NCBI RefSeq assembly: GCF_947491795.1
Contig: NZ_CANLKW010000003.1
Span: forward strand, 1 to 64,000
DNA length: 64,000 nucleotides
Direction: 5' to 3'
From: an uncultured Roseobacter sp.
GTDB lineage: Bacteria; Pseudomonadota; Alphaproteobacteria; Rhodobacterales; Rhodobacteraceae
In this document: positions 9,672 through 17,436 of the stretch, piece by piece
Layout of the letters: each line of letters opens with the position of its first letter
Numbering within the stretch: the stretch's first letter is position 1
The notes under the pieces: model-generated
What the model saw: only the letters and a program-made list of their open reading frames with translations
Databases searched by the model: none
Told to the model about the DNA's origin: nothing
Position numbers and translations under genes: made by a program

Positions 9672-10589
9672 ATGCAGGATGGGTTTCGTCGCCGGCGGCG
9701 ATCAGAGCGCGCGAGCGCACCAAAGCGTGGGGATGGCCTGGAGCCAATCCTAGCCGAGATCGATGGGCTTATCGGACTTGAACCCGTGAAGCAGGAGATT
9801 TTCCGGCTTGTTGATTTTGCCCGGGTCGTTTCACTCAAGAAAGACCGCGACTTGCCGGTTGCAAATCTGACTTTTCATATGGTTTTTACGGGTCCTCCAG
9901 GAACCGGTAAAACAACAGTCGCGCGCTATATCGGTCGCTTGCTTTACGAGTTGAAACTGCTGCGCAAAGAAAAGCTGATCGAAGTTGACCGGTCGGCTCT
10001 TGTGGGCACTCATTTGGGTGACACCGCTCGGCTTGTTCAAGACAAAGTGAAAGACGCTCTGGATGGTGTTCTTTTCATTGACGAAGCTTACACACTGGCG
10101 GGCGGTGGTGGCGCGACGGGAAAAACGGATCCGTTCGGGCAAGAGGCCATTGATACGCTCTTGAAGCTGATGGAAGATCATCGCGAGCGCCTCGTCTGCA
10201 TCTTTGCCGGTTACACAACAGAGATGCGCCGCTTTGTCGAAGCGAATCCCGGTCTCAAGTCACGCATTTCGCGCACGGTCGAATTCCCATCTTATGATGG
10301 CGACGAATTGTATCAGATTTTTGAAAGTCTCGTGACAAAGAATGGCTTCAACATGACAGACGAAGCCGCTGATGAGGCAAGGAAGGTGATCGACGACTTG
10401 GCGCGCAATGCCGACGAGAACTTTGGCAATGCGCGTGAAGTGCGTCAGTTTTTTGAAGCTTTGCAACCCATCCAGGCCGAACGCATCGCGGAGCATCTGG
10501 ACGAAGTCGACAGTATCGATCAGATCGACAATGAGACGCTGATGCGGATCGAAGAAGACGACATAACCTACTACGCCGAGCATATTTAA
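9672..10589 (+). CDS. AAA+ ATPase of the CbbX/SpoVK/EccA type
   Basis: 305 aa, soluble. An Arg-rich N-terminus is followed by the family start LIGLEPVKQEI. It has an intact Walker A (GPPGTGKT, 74-81), a pore loop (LVGTHLGDTA, about 110-119), an intact Walker B (VLFIDEAYTL, 133-142), a sensor-1 region (CIFAGYTTEM) and an arginine finger (GLKSRISRTVEF). The C-terminal helical lid includes NFGNAREVRQFFE, typical of the family. Related proteins remodel Rubisco (CbbX) or act in type VII secretion (EccA). No cbb genes are present, so a chaperone role for the local machine is more likely. The next gene starts 12 nt after the stop. Confidence 0.88.
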   Translation: MQDGFRRRRRSERASAPKRGDGLEPILAEIDGLIGLEPVKQEIFRLVDFARVVSLKKDRDLPVANLTFHMVFTGPPGTGKTTVARYIGRLLYELKLLRKEKLIEVDRSALVGTHLGDTARLVQDKVKDALDGVLFIDEAYTLAGGGGATGKTDPFGQEAIDTLLKLMEDHRERLVCIFAGYTTEMRRFVEANPGLKSRISRTVEFPSYDGDELYQIFESLVTKNGFNMTDEAADEARKVIDDLARNADENFGNAREVRQFFEALQPIQAERIAEHLDEVDSIDQIDNETLMRIEEDDITYYAEHI

Positions 10590-10601
10590 GGAACTTTGCC
10601 G

Positions 10602-12449
10602 ATGTCGCTCGGAACCCAGGCCACACAGCTTTGGAAGCGGTCGCGCCCGTTTCGCTTCTCTTCAATTGCCGCCGTGTTGATGACGGTACTGGCCGTCGTT
10701 ACCGGGCAAAGCTGGAACAATAACACGTCCCCCCCACAGCAGAACAATCCGACCCAAAACAACACCGTCACCCCCAACAACCAGCAAGTGAACAGCCAAG
10801 GTGGCGGCGGCAGTTCACAACAGGCGATGGTGCAATGCGGCCCCGCAGGTTCAACGCAACTGGCGGCTCCACTTGTTGTCGGCAACTCCCAACCACGTAA
10901 CGTAACGGCGGTTCAGCCTTCAACAAATCAGGCTCAGGGAGGGGTGCCCCTGGCTGTGATCGGACGATTCAACCAGTTTATTGTAAAAGTTGATGCTGCA
11001 AAAGTTGAGCCGCGGCGCGGTGAAAGCTGCGCCCTGATGGAGGGTGCACTTGCTATTCTCGAAGCAGGCGATCGTGCGTACGATACCTGTTTTCAGGACG
11101 CCACTTCAAAACTTCGGGACGCAGAAAGCTGTGCCAACACCCATTCGGCGTCGGAACAGCGCTACGACGCTCTATTGGCGACACATACCGCATTTTCATC
11201 GGAGCCGTCCTCTTCCAACATTGCCGCGTTGGCGCTGGCGCAGTCCGATATGACAGATTATGATAAGGCCCGCGAACGTTGGCGCGAAGTCATGCCGATC
11301 ATTACAGAAGCGCGGGCCGCCAGCGCGTCGATAGCGGAAAGCGACATTCGCATCGAACGCCTGGTCGGGGCAGCGAACGCCGCCCGGTCTGGAGGTGCAG
11401 CTGAAGTCGAGAAACTGGCAGCTGCAGCAGCGCTGGATCAGTTGGATATTGCACGGCTCACGCCCGAGCAGGAAGCGATGCTGGACGCTGCGCGAGCAGC
11501 ACGTTCGACGGTACAGGATAGTGATCGTCGGCTTGACGCATTAGCAGTCGCCGTCCAAAGCATCGCAGGGGGTAGCTCGGACGTAAGGGCAGAGTTGATT
11601 TCCGCTGTCGGCGCGCTCACGCCCTTGGACGTCGCCCGCGCGGATCCGACACAAACCCAGACGATCGCGCGCGCGCGATCTGAAGCAGCGCGCTTTGCGC
11701 TTAATGACCTAGTAGCGGAGGCTCGGGGCCTAAGTCTCGCAACGGCTTCCGCCGAACAACATCAGCGCCTTGTCGATCTGGCCGCCATTGTCACCAGCCA
11801 TGGCGGGATCACAGAGCCGACACCGGAGCATACGGCCGCTCTCTCCTTGTCGAATGAGGCAGCAGCGGCACTCGCCCGGTCAGACCGCCGTCTTGCAACA
11901 ATGTCCGCAACAACGGAAACAGTGCGCGCCGGCGGCCCATCGGCCATGGGTGAGGATGTTTTAAAAAGCTACGACGCCATTACCGACTTCGACAAAAGCA
12001 GAATGACCGAAGATCAGAAGTTCGAGTTTGACGCGCTGAGAAAGGCACGCGAAGTCACCATCACGTCCCGAGAAGGGGAGCTCACACGAGCCGTGCCGAT
12101 CTTTGTCTCTGCGGAAGGAGCCGGACCAACGAACGAAGCTCTCAGAGCATTTTACGATGGTCTTCAAAGGGATGGTTTTAATCTGGTTGATACGCTCGAA
12201 GCATCTGCTGTGCACTTGAAACTTCGCGTCGGAGAACTCCGCGACCAGGACAACAAGGTTGGCAACATCACTGTTAAAACTGCGCGAATCGACATTGGCC
12301 TCAGCGGCGAATGGACAATTGCCGACGATCTGCTGTTTTCGACATCTTCGGAGGGCGTCGGTCGCGGTCGCGACGCGTTGGACGAAGCGTTGAACGCCTC
12401 AATCGACGCGCTGATCCAGGCAGTCCAAAACGAAGCAGCGGGGGGCTAG
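10602..12449 (+). CDS. membrane-anchored periplasmic protein with helical repeats
   Basis: 615 aa from ATG 10602, preceded by AAGGA at about 9 nt; a TTG two codons upstream is a poorer start. One transmembrane helix (about 20-36) is followed by an Asn/Gln/Pro-rich linker (38-75), so the rest should be periplasmic. Residues 217-490 hold four to five degenerate units of about 60 residues, each opening with a motif like LTPLDVAR, MTDYDKAR or ITDFDKSR and closing near SDRRL. They are Ala-rich and helical. The C-terminal 120 residues (FYDGLQRDGFNLVDTLEAS, then GEWTIADDLLFS) resemble small alpha/beta domains seen in FlgO-like envelope proteins. Function unknown; it could be a rod or spacer across the periplasm. 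Confidence 0.7.
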   Translation: MSLGTQATQLWKRSRPFRFSSIAAVLMTVLAVVTGQSWNNNTSPPQQNNPTQNNTVTPNNQQVNSQGGGGSSQQAMVQCGPAGSTQLAAPLVVGNSQPRNVTAVQPSTNQAQGGVPLAVIGRFNQFIVKVDAAKVEPRRGESCALMEGALAILEAGDRAYDTCFQDATSKLRDAESCANTHSASEQRYDALLATHTAFSSEPSSSNIAALALAQSDMTDYDKARERWREVMPIITEARAASASIAESDIRIERLVGAANAARSGGAAEVEKLAAAAALDQLDIARLTPEQEAMLDAARAARSTVQDSDRRLDALAVAVQSIAGGSSDVRAELISAVGALTPLDVARADPTQTQTIARARSEAARFALNDLVAEARGLSLATASAEQHQRLVDLAAIVTSHGGITEPTPEHTAALSLSNEAAAALARSDRRLATMSATTETVRAGGPSAMGEDVLKSYDAITDFDKSRMTEDQKFEFDALRKAREVTITSREGELTRAVPIFVSAEGAGPTNEALRAFYDGLQRDGFNLVDTLEASAVHLKLRVGELRDQDNKVGNITVKTARIDIGLSGEWTIADDLLFSTSSEGVGRGRDALDEALNASIDALIQAVQNEAAGG

Positions 12450-12452
12450 CAG

Positions 12453-14402
12453 TTGCAGCGCAAGGTCACTTCCGCCGATCTGACGGAAGCAAGCATCACC
12501 TTCTGGGGCGGCTTTGCGGGGTCTTTGGCGCTCTGTATTGCGATTCACTTCATCGCTCCCGGTTTTCGAAATGACGATTTTTTGCGCATGGTGCTTGTTG
12601 TGCTGTTTTTTGGGTGCCTTGCTTCGGCAACATGGAGTTTGACCAAACCCTTTGCCGATTTCACCAGTGCCAAAATGCGCTGGCAGTATGCTGAAGCAGG
12701 TCCATCCGTCATGCAATCGGTAGAGAGATACTTGGTACGCATCAATCGTTACGTAGCAATGATCGGCAATATTCTGACCATCGGGATCGGGGCCTTGGGA
12801 CTTGCTGTCCTAACCGATTGGGAGCTGTTTTCACCGCTTGCGAGCTTGCGTAAGCCCCTCTACTGGATCAGTTTTGGTGCGATCGCCGCCGCGCCGTTGG
12901 CCAGCCTGGTTATGTCCAGCCGCTTGCGAGAGGCTTATATTCTGCGCGTTCAGATAAATGAGGAGATGGAAATCTCGGGCACAAAGACACGCGACACAAC
13001 TCATCTGGCGGAGGAGCGCGCGGAAGCTGCACGGGAGGCGGTTGAGGTCACAGCCCCCATGTCCTTCTGCGCTGGCGGTTATGATTGGCGGGTCCCTGAC
13101 TTCTACAAGAACGTTGCGATCTTCGGCCAATCCGGGACAGGTAAGACGGTTTGCGTACTGAACGCACTGCTTGACGGCTTGTTGGGGGCAACGGGTGCTG
13201 CCGGTCAACCAGCTGCGGCGCTGATCCTCGATCCAAAGGGGGACTTCCGCGACAAAATCGATGCTCTTGCCCAACGCCATGGCCGCAAACGTGATCTGCT
13301 GATCATCGATCCTGATCAGCCCAAGACCTCAATGCGGTGGAATCCGCTGGATACGGACGATGACGCACAGGAGGTAGCAGGTCGCTTTGCTGCCGTAATG
13401 GAGACACTGAATCCATCAGGCGGCGATGACGCGTTCTGGATCGATAACACAAAACGTCTTGTTCAAAATCTGATCGCGCTGTTACGCTTTGCCCGCCCAA
13501 ACGAGCCGCCGTCGCTGATCGAAGTGTACGAGGCCGCGATGTCGGATGAAAAAATCAAAGCGTGGGGCAAACAGGTTCCTGACGGTGTCTATGACGGTAA
13601 TGTCGAAGTGTCTCGCACCTTTGACTACTTCTTTGATGTCTGGTTCACGATGCCAACCGATACGCGAGGGACAGTGCGCAGCTTCGTGTCGAATATGCTG
13701 GGCACGTTCTTGACACCCCCTTATGACGATCTTTTCTCAGGACATTCGACCGCTCAGATTGGTGAAGTCATCGACAAGGGTGGCATCCTCTATGTCAATA
13801 TGCCGATTGCGGACAAAGAGGTAATGTCGCGTGTCGTCTCTACATTCATCAAACTCGAATTCTATCGCGAAGTTCTTAAGCGGCGCGACAAACCGCGCCC
13901 GTCCTTCTTTCTCTGCGACGAATTCCAATCCTACTTCACAACCGGCCAGGGCCGCGGCGATGCGGATGCCTTTGAGCGGACCCGGCAATCCAATCACGCG
14001 AACATCGTGGCTTTCCAGAACTTGAACGCGCTTTTCAAACAGACAGACCGTCAAGAACCTGTGCTGAACATGCTGGGCAACTGCGGGACAAAGATATTCC
14101 TGCGTAACACCGAACGCGAAACCAATGAATTCGCCTCTGATCTCTTCGGCGAGCATATTGAAACAATGACAGGGGCAAGCGTGAACGTCGCGCAGGGCGC
14201 GCGTGGACGCGGGAGTGGCGCCGCGATTTCCAACACCGCCCAGTACTCGGCCCGGGTCAAGAAGGATGAATTTGCGAACCTGGGTGTGCCGAGCCGCGAA
14301 GAAAACGAACCCTTTGCAGAAGCTATCGTGCACTTGGCAGCGCGGTCAAAAGTTGAAATGAAAAAGATGCGCTGGAAAGTGCATCCGATCGTGGAGCGAT
14401 AA
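12453..14402 (+). CDS. VirD4/TraD-like membrane ATPase
   Basis: 649 aa, TTG start 3 nt after the previous stop. Four transmembrane helices (about 14-35, 43-63, 101-122, 134-155) precede a cytoplasmic P-loop ATPase. Walker A is GQSGTGKT (225-232). LILDPKGDF (257-265) and LIIDPDQP follow, as in coupling proteins and TraG/HerA-type pumps. Walker B is FFLCDEF (485-491). The C-terminal part has the TraD/VirD4-like stretch QNLNALFKQ, then MLGNCGTKIFLRN. Such ATPases recruit and pump DNA or protein substrates through secretion channels. No relaxase, VirB4 or pilus gene is nearby, so conjugation is unlikely. This is the probable export motor of the cluster. Confidence 0.82.
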   Translation: MQRKVTSADLTEASITFWGGFAGSLALCIAIHFIAPGFRNDDFLRMVLVVLFFGCLASATWSLTKPFADFTSAKMRWQYAEAGPSVMQSVERYLVRINRYVAMIGNILTIGIGALGLAVLTDWELFSPLASLRKPLYWISFGAIAAAPLASLVMSSRLREAYILRVQINEEMEISGTKTRDTTHLAEERAEAAREAVEVTAPMSFCAGGYDWRVPDFYKNVAIFGQSGTGKTVCVLNALLDGLLGATGAAGQPAAALILDPKGDFRDKIDALAQRHGRKRDLLIIDPDQPKTSMRWNPLDTDDDAQEVAGRFAAVMETLNPSGGDDAFWIDNTKRLVQNLIALLRFARPNEPPSLIEVYEAAMSDEKIKAWGKQVPDGVYDGNVEVSRTFDYFFDVWFTMPTDTRGTVRSFVSNMLGTFLTPPYDDLFSGHSTAQIGEVIDKGGILYVNMPIADKEVMSRVVSTFIKLEFYREVLKRRDKPRPSFFLCDEFQSYFTTGQGRGDADAFERTRQSNHANIVAFQNLNALFKQTDRQEPVLNMLGNCGTKIFLRNTERETNEFASDLFGEHIETMTGASVNVAQGARGRGSGAAISNTAQYSARVKKDEFANLGVPSREENEPFAEAIVHLAARSKVEMKKMRWKVHPIVER

Positions 14403-14405
14403 GGC

Positions 14406-14531
14406 ATGCTACTTCGTCTCATCGTTGTCCTCGCAATTCTGTACTTTGGCTACAAATTTGCCTCCGGTGCGCTATTCGTCGTTGAAGCCGTGTTAACAGA
14501 CACCTTCGCCTGGATGTTTGAGGACTACTGA
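14406..14531 (+). CDS. 41-aa single-span membrane peptide
   Basis: A short reading frame of 41 codons (MLLRLIVVLAILYFGYKFAS at the start, FEDY at the end) fills the gap between the VirD4-like gene and the next gene exactly. Its ATG lies 3 nt after the upstream stop, and its TGA is immediately followed by the GTG of the next gene. It is almost entirely one hydrophobic helix. The tight packing supports translation. It may be a small accessory subunit of the membrane ATPase, but this is inference. Confidence 0.55.
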   Translation: MLLRLIVVLAILYFGYKFASGALFVVEAVLTDTFAWMFEDY

Positions 14532-15308
14532 GTGGCCGAACCAGACAGTAAAAAGGACGAGCGTGCAGGAAAAGTCTTCGTTGCGTGCGACTCGCCCAAC
14601 TCTGCTGCACGCGCGACCGGAGGGCAGGTGTACTCTGTCAAGGGCATCAATTTCGCCACCAACAAGCGGGGCGTATCAGAGAAAAATGCTTTTATTCTGA
14701 CAATGCAAGATAAGAAAAATCTGTTGTATGTACGCGTCAGCTACAAGGCCTATGCAAAGCTCGTCGATGACGCGGCCGGTGAAAACGTTTTTGAACGCTT
14801 CGGCAACCACCGAGATCATGTCGCAAGCGCAGAAAACAACAAGTCTAAGCTGGACAAGAACGATGACCTTTATGTCCTGATGTCCGAAATTCCGGCTTCT
14901 GTTAACCAATCCGCCGGTAGCGAGGAAAAGACATCTCAAATCGACTTCGCGTTTTTTCGCTCGTCGCGTGGTCAATTGCCCGACGGCGGTCTAGCGGTTC
15001 CCGCAATGCCCCGCGAACTACGAAAATCACAAGGAAAAATGAAGTCGGAAACTGCAGACCTGTGCGATACGGACCCGCTCGCGAACGACAAAATCGCGAA
15101 GGCTTGGCTGCAGGATCCAAAATACCAAGAAAATCTTGAGACGATGAAACATCGTCTGATTTGTGACGGGCAATCTATGGAAATCCCGACTTATCGCCCC
15201 CAAAAAATTGAGGGCGAATTCGCTTGGGATCGTCATAAGATAAAAAAGCAGGTTTCAGCAAAAAACGACCGAACGGAACGCGATACAGAGCGCAAAATGA
15301 AGAAGTGA
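14532..15308 (+). CDS. soluble protein of unknown function
   Basis: 258 aa, GTG start abutting the upstream TGA. There is no signal peptide or membrane helix. It is Lys- and Asp-rich, with a central mixed alpha/beta part (VYSVKGINFATNKRG, then NLLYVRVSYKAYAKLVDD) and a highly charged C-terminus ending in Lys. I recognise no domain. Its position between the pump ATPase and two small soluble proteins suggests a substrate, adaptor or regulator of the machine. Confidence 0.6.
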   Translation: MAEPDSKKDERAGKVFVACDSPNSAARATGGQVYSVKGINFATNKRGVSEKNAFILTMQDKKNLLYVRVSYKAYAKLVDDAAGENVFERFGNHRDHVASAENNKSKLDKNDDLYVLMSEIPASVNQSAGSEEKTSQIDFAFFRSSRGQLPDGGLAVPAMPRELRKSQGKMKSETADLCDTDPLANDKIAKAWLQDPKYQENLETMKHRLICDGQSMEIPTYRPQKIEGEFAWDRHKIKKQVSAKNDRTERDTERKMKK

Positions 15309-15311
15309 AGA

Positions 15312-15626
15312 ATGACCCAATCCATCATTACGACGCTACGTACTACAACTACCTTTGAAGATTCTCCTGAAGCCACTTTTTCGGGAGAGGTTAGCATACG
15401 GCTTCTCGGCATTGATCGTATAGAGCTCGTGATTCCGCAGACGCGTTGCGAGATCGGTATCGAGCGCGGCTCTGACGAGCATGGTCAACCGGGCTGGTAC
15501 ATATACCCGGAAGACACCAAGCAGTGGGACAACGGGCAGCCTGTCGAGGAAGAGGAACGTGTTGAAATCACAAGGCTTCTTACTGCTGCTCTTTCAACCA
15601 TGGGCTATCAGGTCTGGACCGACTGA
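15312..15626 (+). CDS. small acidic cytoplasmic protein, possible adaptor or immunity protein
   Basis: 104 aa, starting 3 nt after the previous stop. No signal peptide. It is rich in Glu and Asp (QPVEEEERVE near the C-terminus), with a short beta-rich core (IELVIPQTRCEIGIERG). No domain is recognised. Its stop overlaps the start of the effector-like gene by one base (TGATG), so the two products are made together. Small acidic proteins coded next to toxin-like effectors are often their inhibitors or chaperones; here that is only a hypothesis. Confidence 0.55.
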   Translation: MTQSIITTLRTTTTFEDSPEATFSGEVSIRLLGIDRIELVIPQTRCEIGIERGSDEHGQPGWYIYPEDTKQWDNGQPVEEEERVEITRLLTAALSTMGYQVWTD

Positions 15627-16375
15627 TGAATGGGGCGCGTCACGAAACGGTCGAAGCGTACAAGAAGGAAATCGACAATAATCGCAACGACATCCGCCCG
15701 CCGACAAATGGCGCTGTCTTTTACACGAACAACGGTCGCGACAAGGCTCGTGAGCATGTAGCAGAACAGCGGGCTCGAGGGAAAGATACTCTAATACTTG
15801 AGCAAACCGAGCACGGGAAAAAACTTGATAGCGACCGCCTCTTTGATCGCTCGGACCCACGCACGAACCAGTTGGAGCTAAACGAAGCCAAACGGATCAA
15901 TCAAGAAACGGGCAAGGTCAGCCTCAACAAGCACAACGCGGCGACCAAAGTCTGGGATCACGAAAGCAAGACCTACGGTGAACAAGCGACTGGTCGCGTA
16001 ACGGTTGTCACTAATGACCGAGCGATCAAAGAGAACTCTTTCTTTGCCCGCAATGAACGCGAGGCGCTGATCAGAAACGAAAAGGTCACCCATATAAACG
16101 GGGTTGAGCGCAAGGAACTCCAGGCAAAACTGGACGCCGTTGACCATGCCAAGTCCCGTGAGGCGAATGCAATGACAGCCGCGCAACGTGAGAGGGCCAA
16201 GTCCGAGCACAACGAAGCACTGCGCGACCTCAATGGGGTCATTGAAAGGAATGACCCAACACGGGACAAAGCCAAAGAAAAAACAGAGCCCATTGTTGAA
16301 CGGAAATCTGCATTTGAAAAACGACAGGAGTCGAAAACCACTGTCGACTCTGCACCACCAACAAAGAAAAAATAG
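15626..16375 (+). CDS. putative effector with a polymorphic-toxin-like domain
   Basis: 249 aa, charged and soluble, without a signal. Residues about 28-165 show a pattern I know from C-terminal domains of Rhs/CdiA-type polymorphic toxins: GAVFYTNNGRDKAREHV, then KDTLILEQTEHGKKLD and RLF, then KVWDHESKTYGEQATGRVTV, then EREALIRNEKVTHING. In those proteins the same order is G-R...TLE.T..G..LD...LF...W...S..YA..A.G.V...F...E...L..NP.V. The C-terminal third is Lys/Glu/Arg-rich and helical. If the match is right this is a free-standing effector, a candidate substrate of the VirD4-like pump. The similarity is from memory and needs profile comparison. Confidence 0.5.
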   Translation: MNGARHETVEAYKKEIDNNRNDIRPPTNGAVFYTNNGRDKAREHVAEQRARGKDTLILEQTEHGKKLDSDRLFDRSDPRTNQLELNEAKRINQETGKVSLNKHNAATKVWDHESKTYGEQATGRVTVVTNDRAIKENSFFARNEREALIRNEKVTHINGVERKELQAKLDAVDHAKSREANAMTAAQRERAKSEHNEALRDLNGVIERNDPTRDKAKEKTEPIVERKSAFEKRQESKTTVDSAPPTKKK

Positions 16376-16386
16376 GGAATTTCGCT

Positions 16387-16989
16387 ATGTATCTCAAAGT
16401 TTTGACGGTTTTGACAATACTCGCCCTGCCCGGCGGTGCGATTGCGCAGATGGCAAACAATGGCGGCACGACGGCGCCGGCAAATACGAATGCTTTTGGG
16501 CAAAGCGAGCCATTCAAGAACGTAACAACAGTATTTGACGGGATCACTTTCAATTTGACTCGCCTGATAGCTGATCCAACGTCCGACAGCATGTACCGCA
16601 TAGTTGGCACCCTGCAGAACTCGGGTAATTCAGAGATCGAAGTACTGTTTTTTATTCCGGTGCCGACGCTGGTCGATGAACTTGGGAACATACTAGATGC
16701 CAGCGCAATTTCCGGTATTGACGCCTGCAGGACATCTGCGGGGAGGTGGGAAGACAGCATAAACGAGTGCGGCAGAGTAAGAAATGCTCAAAAAGCATCC
16801 CGACTTGCCGCGAATGTACCGGTCACGTTTTCGGTTGGTTTTTCGCCGTCTGAAACAAAGTACAGCGCCGAGCTTGCGAAGCTTTCAAACACCGTTACTG
16901 CACGTATCCATTTCATTTACACACTCGACGAGTTCAAATCGATGCAGATCGCCGAAGTCGTTATCCCCGGCATTCCGCTGCCGCAGTAA
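16387..16989 (+). CDS. small exported protein, paralogue family A (member 3)
   Basis: 200 aa. A Sec signal ends AIA, with mature QM and an Asn/Gly/Thr-rich linker. It is a clear paralogue of the protein at 6388-6996 in the other arm: VFDGITFNLTRLIADP, TLVDELGN, a Cys pair (DACRTSAGRWEDSINEC), YSAELAKLS, and a C-terminal PGIPLPQ. No catalytic motif. This paralogy is the main evidence that the two divergent arms form one system. It starts 11 nt after the effector-like gene. Confidence 0.7.
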   Translation: MYLKVLTVLTILALPGGAIAQMANNGGTTAPANTNAFGQSEPFKNVTTVFDGITFNLTRLIADPTSDSMYRIVGTLQNSGNSEIEVLFFIPVPTLVDELGNILDASAISGIDACRTSAGRWEDSINECGRVRNAQKASRLAANVPVTFSVGFSPSETKYSAELAKLSNTVTARIHFIYTLDEFKSMQIAEVVIPGIPLPQ

Positions 16990-17001
16990 AGGAGGTTTCT
17001 T

Positions 17002-17436
17002 ATGTTTTTTCGCTTTTATACAACAGCCCTGATTTTTCTGATGCTGACTACCGCTGCCCTCGCACAATTGGTCGGAAACAACGGTAACACACCGTCACAG
17101 GGCGGTGCTGATCTGACAGGCATAGAAGGCTCTTGGGGGGGATATGCAACGTGCAATAGCGGAAAGGACGCCTACGCCGCCTTCCTCGAAATCAAACCAT
17201 CTGCCAATGGGTTTCTGGTCGAAAATCTTACCATGGCGCGCAGTTCAAAATGGCGGCGGCAGTATGAAGCCATCACATTACCCAACGACAAATACGTTAT
17301 TACACCGTTCGGAGAGGGCGGGACCTCAGATGCTGAACTCTCAAACGGGCGATTGGTTTGGAATGCGCGCCAAAGCGATTGCATCCATGTCTACTTTCGA
17401 ATTGAAGCTCTACCTGCAGGCATAAGCCTAGACTAG
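17002..17436 (+). CDS. small exported protein with GxWxG-Cys domain
   Basis: 144 aa. A Sec signal ends ALA, with mature QL and an Asn/Gly-rich linker. The body starts IEGSWGGYATC (W45, C51) and ends with a second Cys before VYFR. This matches the C-terminal domain of the FlgO-like protein at 5491-6387 (NGIWKGTGIC, later GCGELRLR). A small disulfide-closed beta domain is likely. A GGAGG ribosome site lies upstream. Last gene of the rightward arm; it overlaps the convergent gene's stop by 4 nt. Confidence 0.65.
   Translation: MFFRFYTTALIFLMLTTAALAQLVGNNGNTPSQGGADLTGIEGSWGGYATCNSGKDAYAAFLEIKPSANGFLVENLTMARSSKWRRQYEAITLPNDKYVITPFGEGGTSDAELSNGRLVWNARQSDCIHVYFRIEALPAGISLD

Noticed and set aside
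9672..10589. Rubisco activase CbbX
   Set aside because: The family is right, but no cbbL/cbbS or other Calvin-cycle genes are near, and the partner AAA+ protein is membrane-anchored and lacks Walker B residues.
12453..14402. A conjugative type IV secretion system or plasmid transfer region
   Set aside because: Only the VirD4/TraD-like ATPase is present; there is no relaxase, VirB4, VirB11, pilin or oriT-like sequence in the window.
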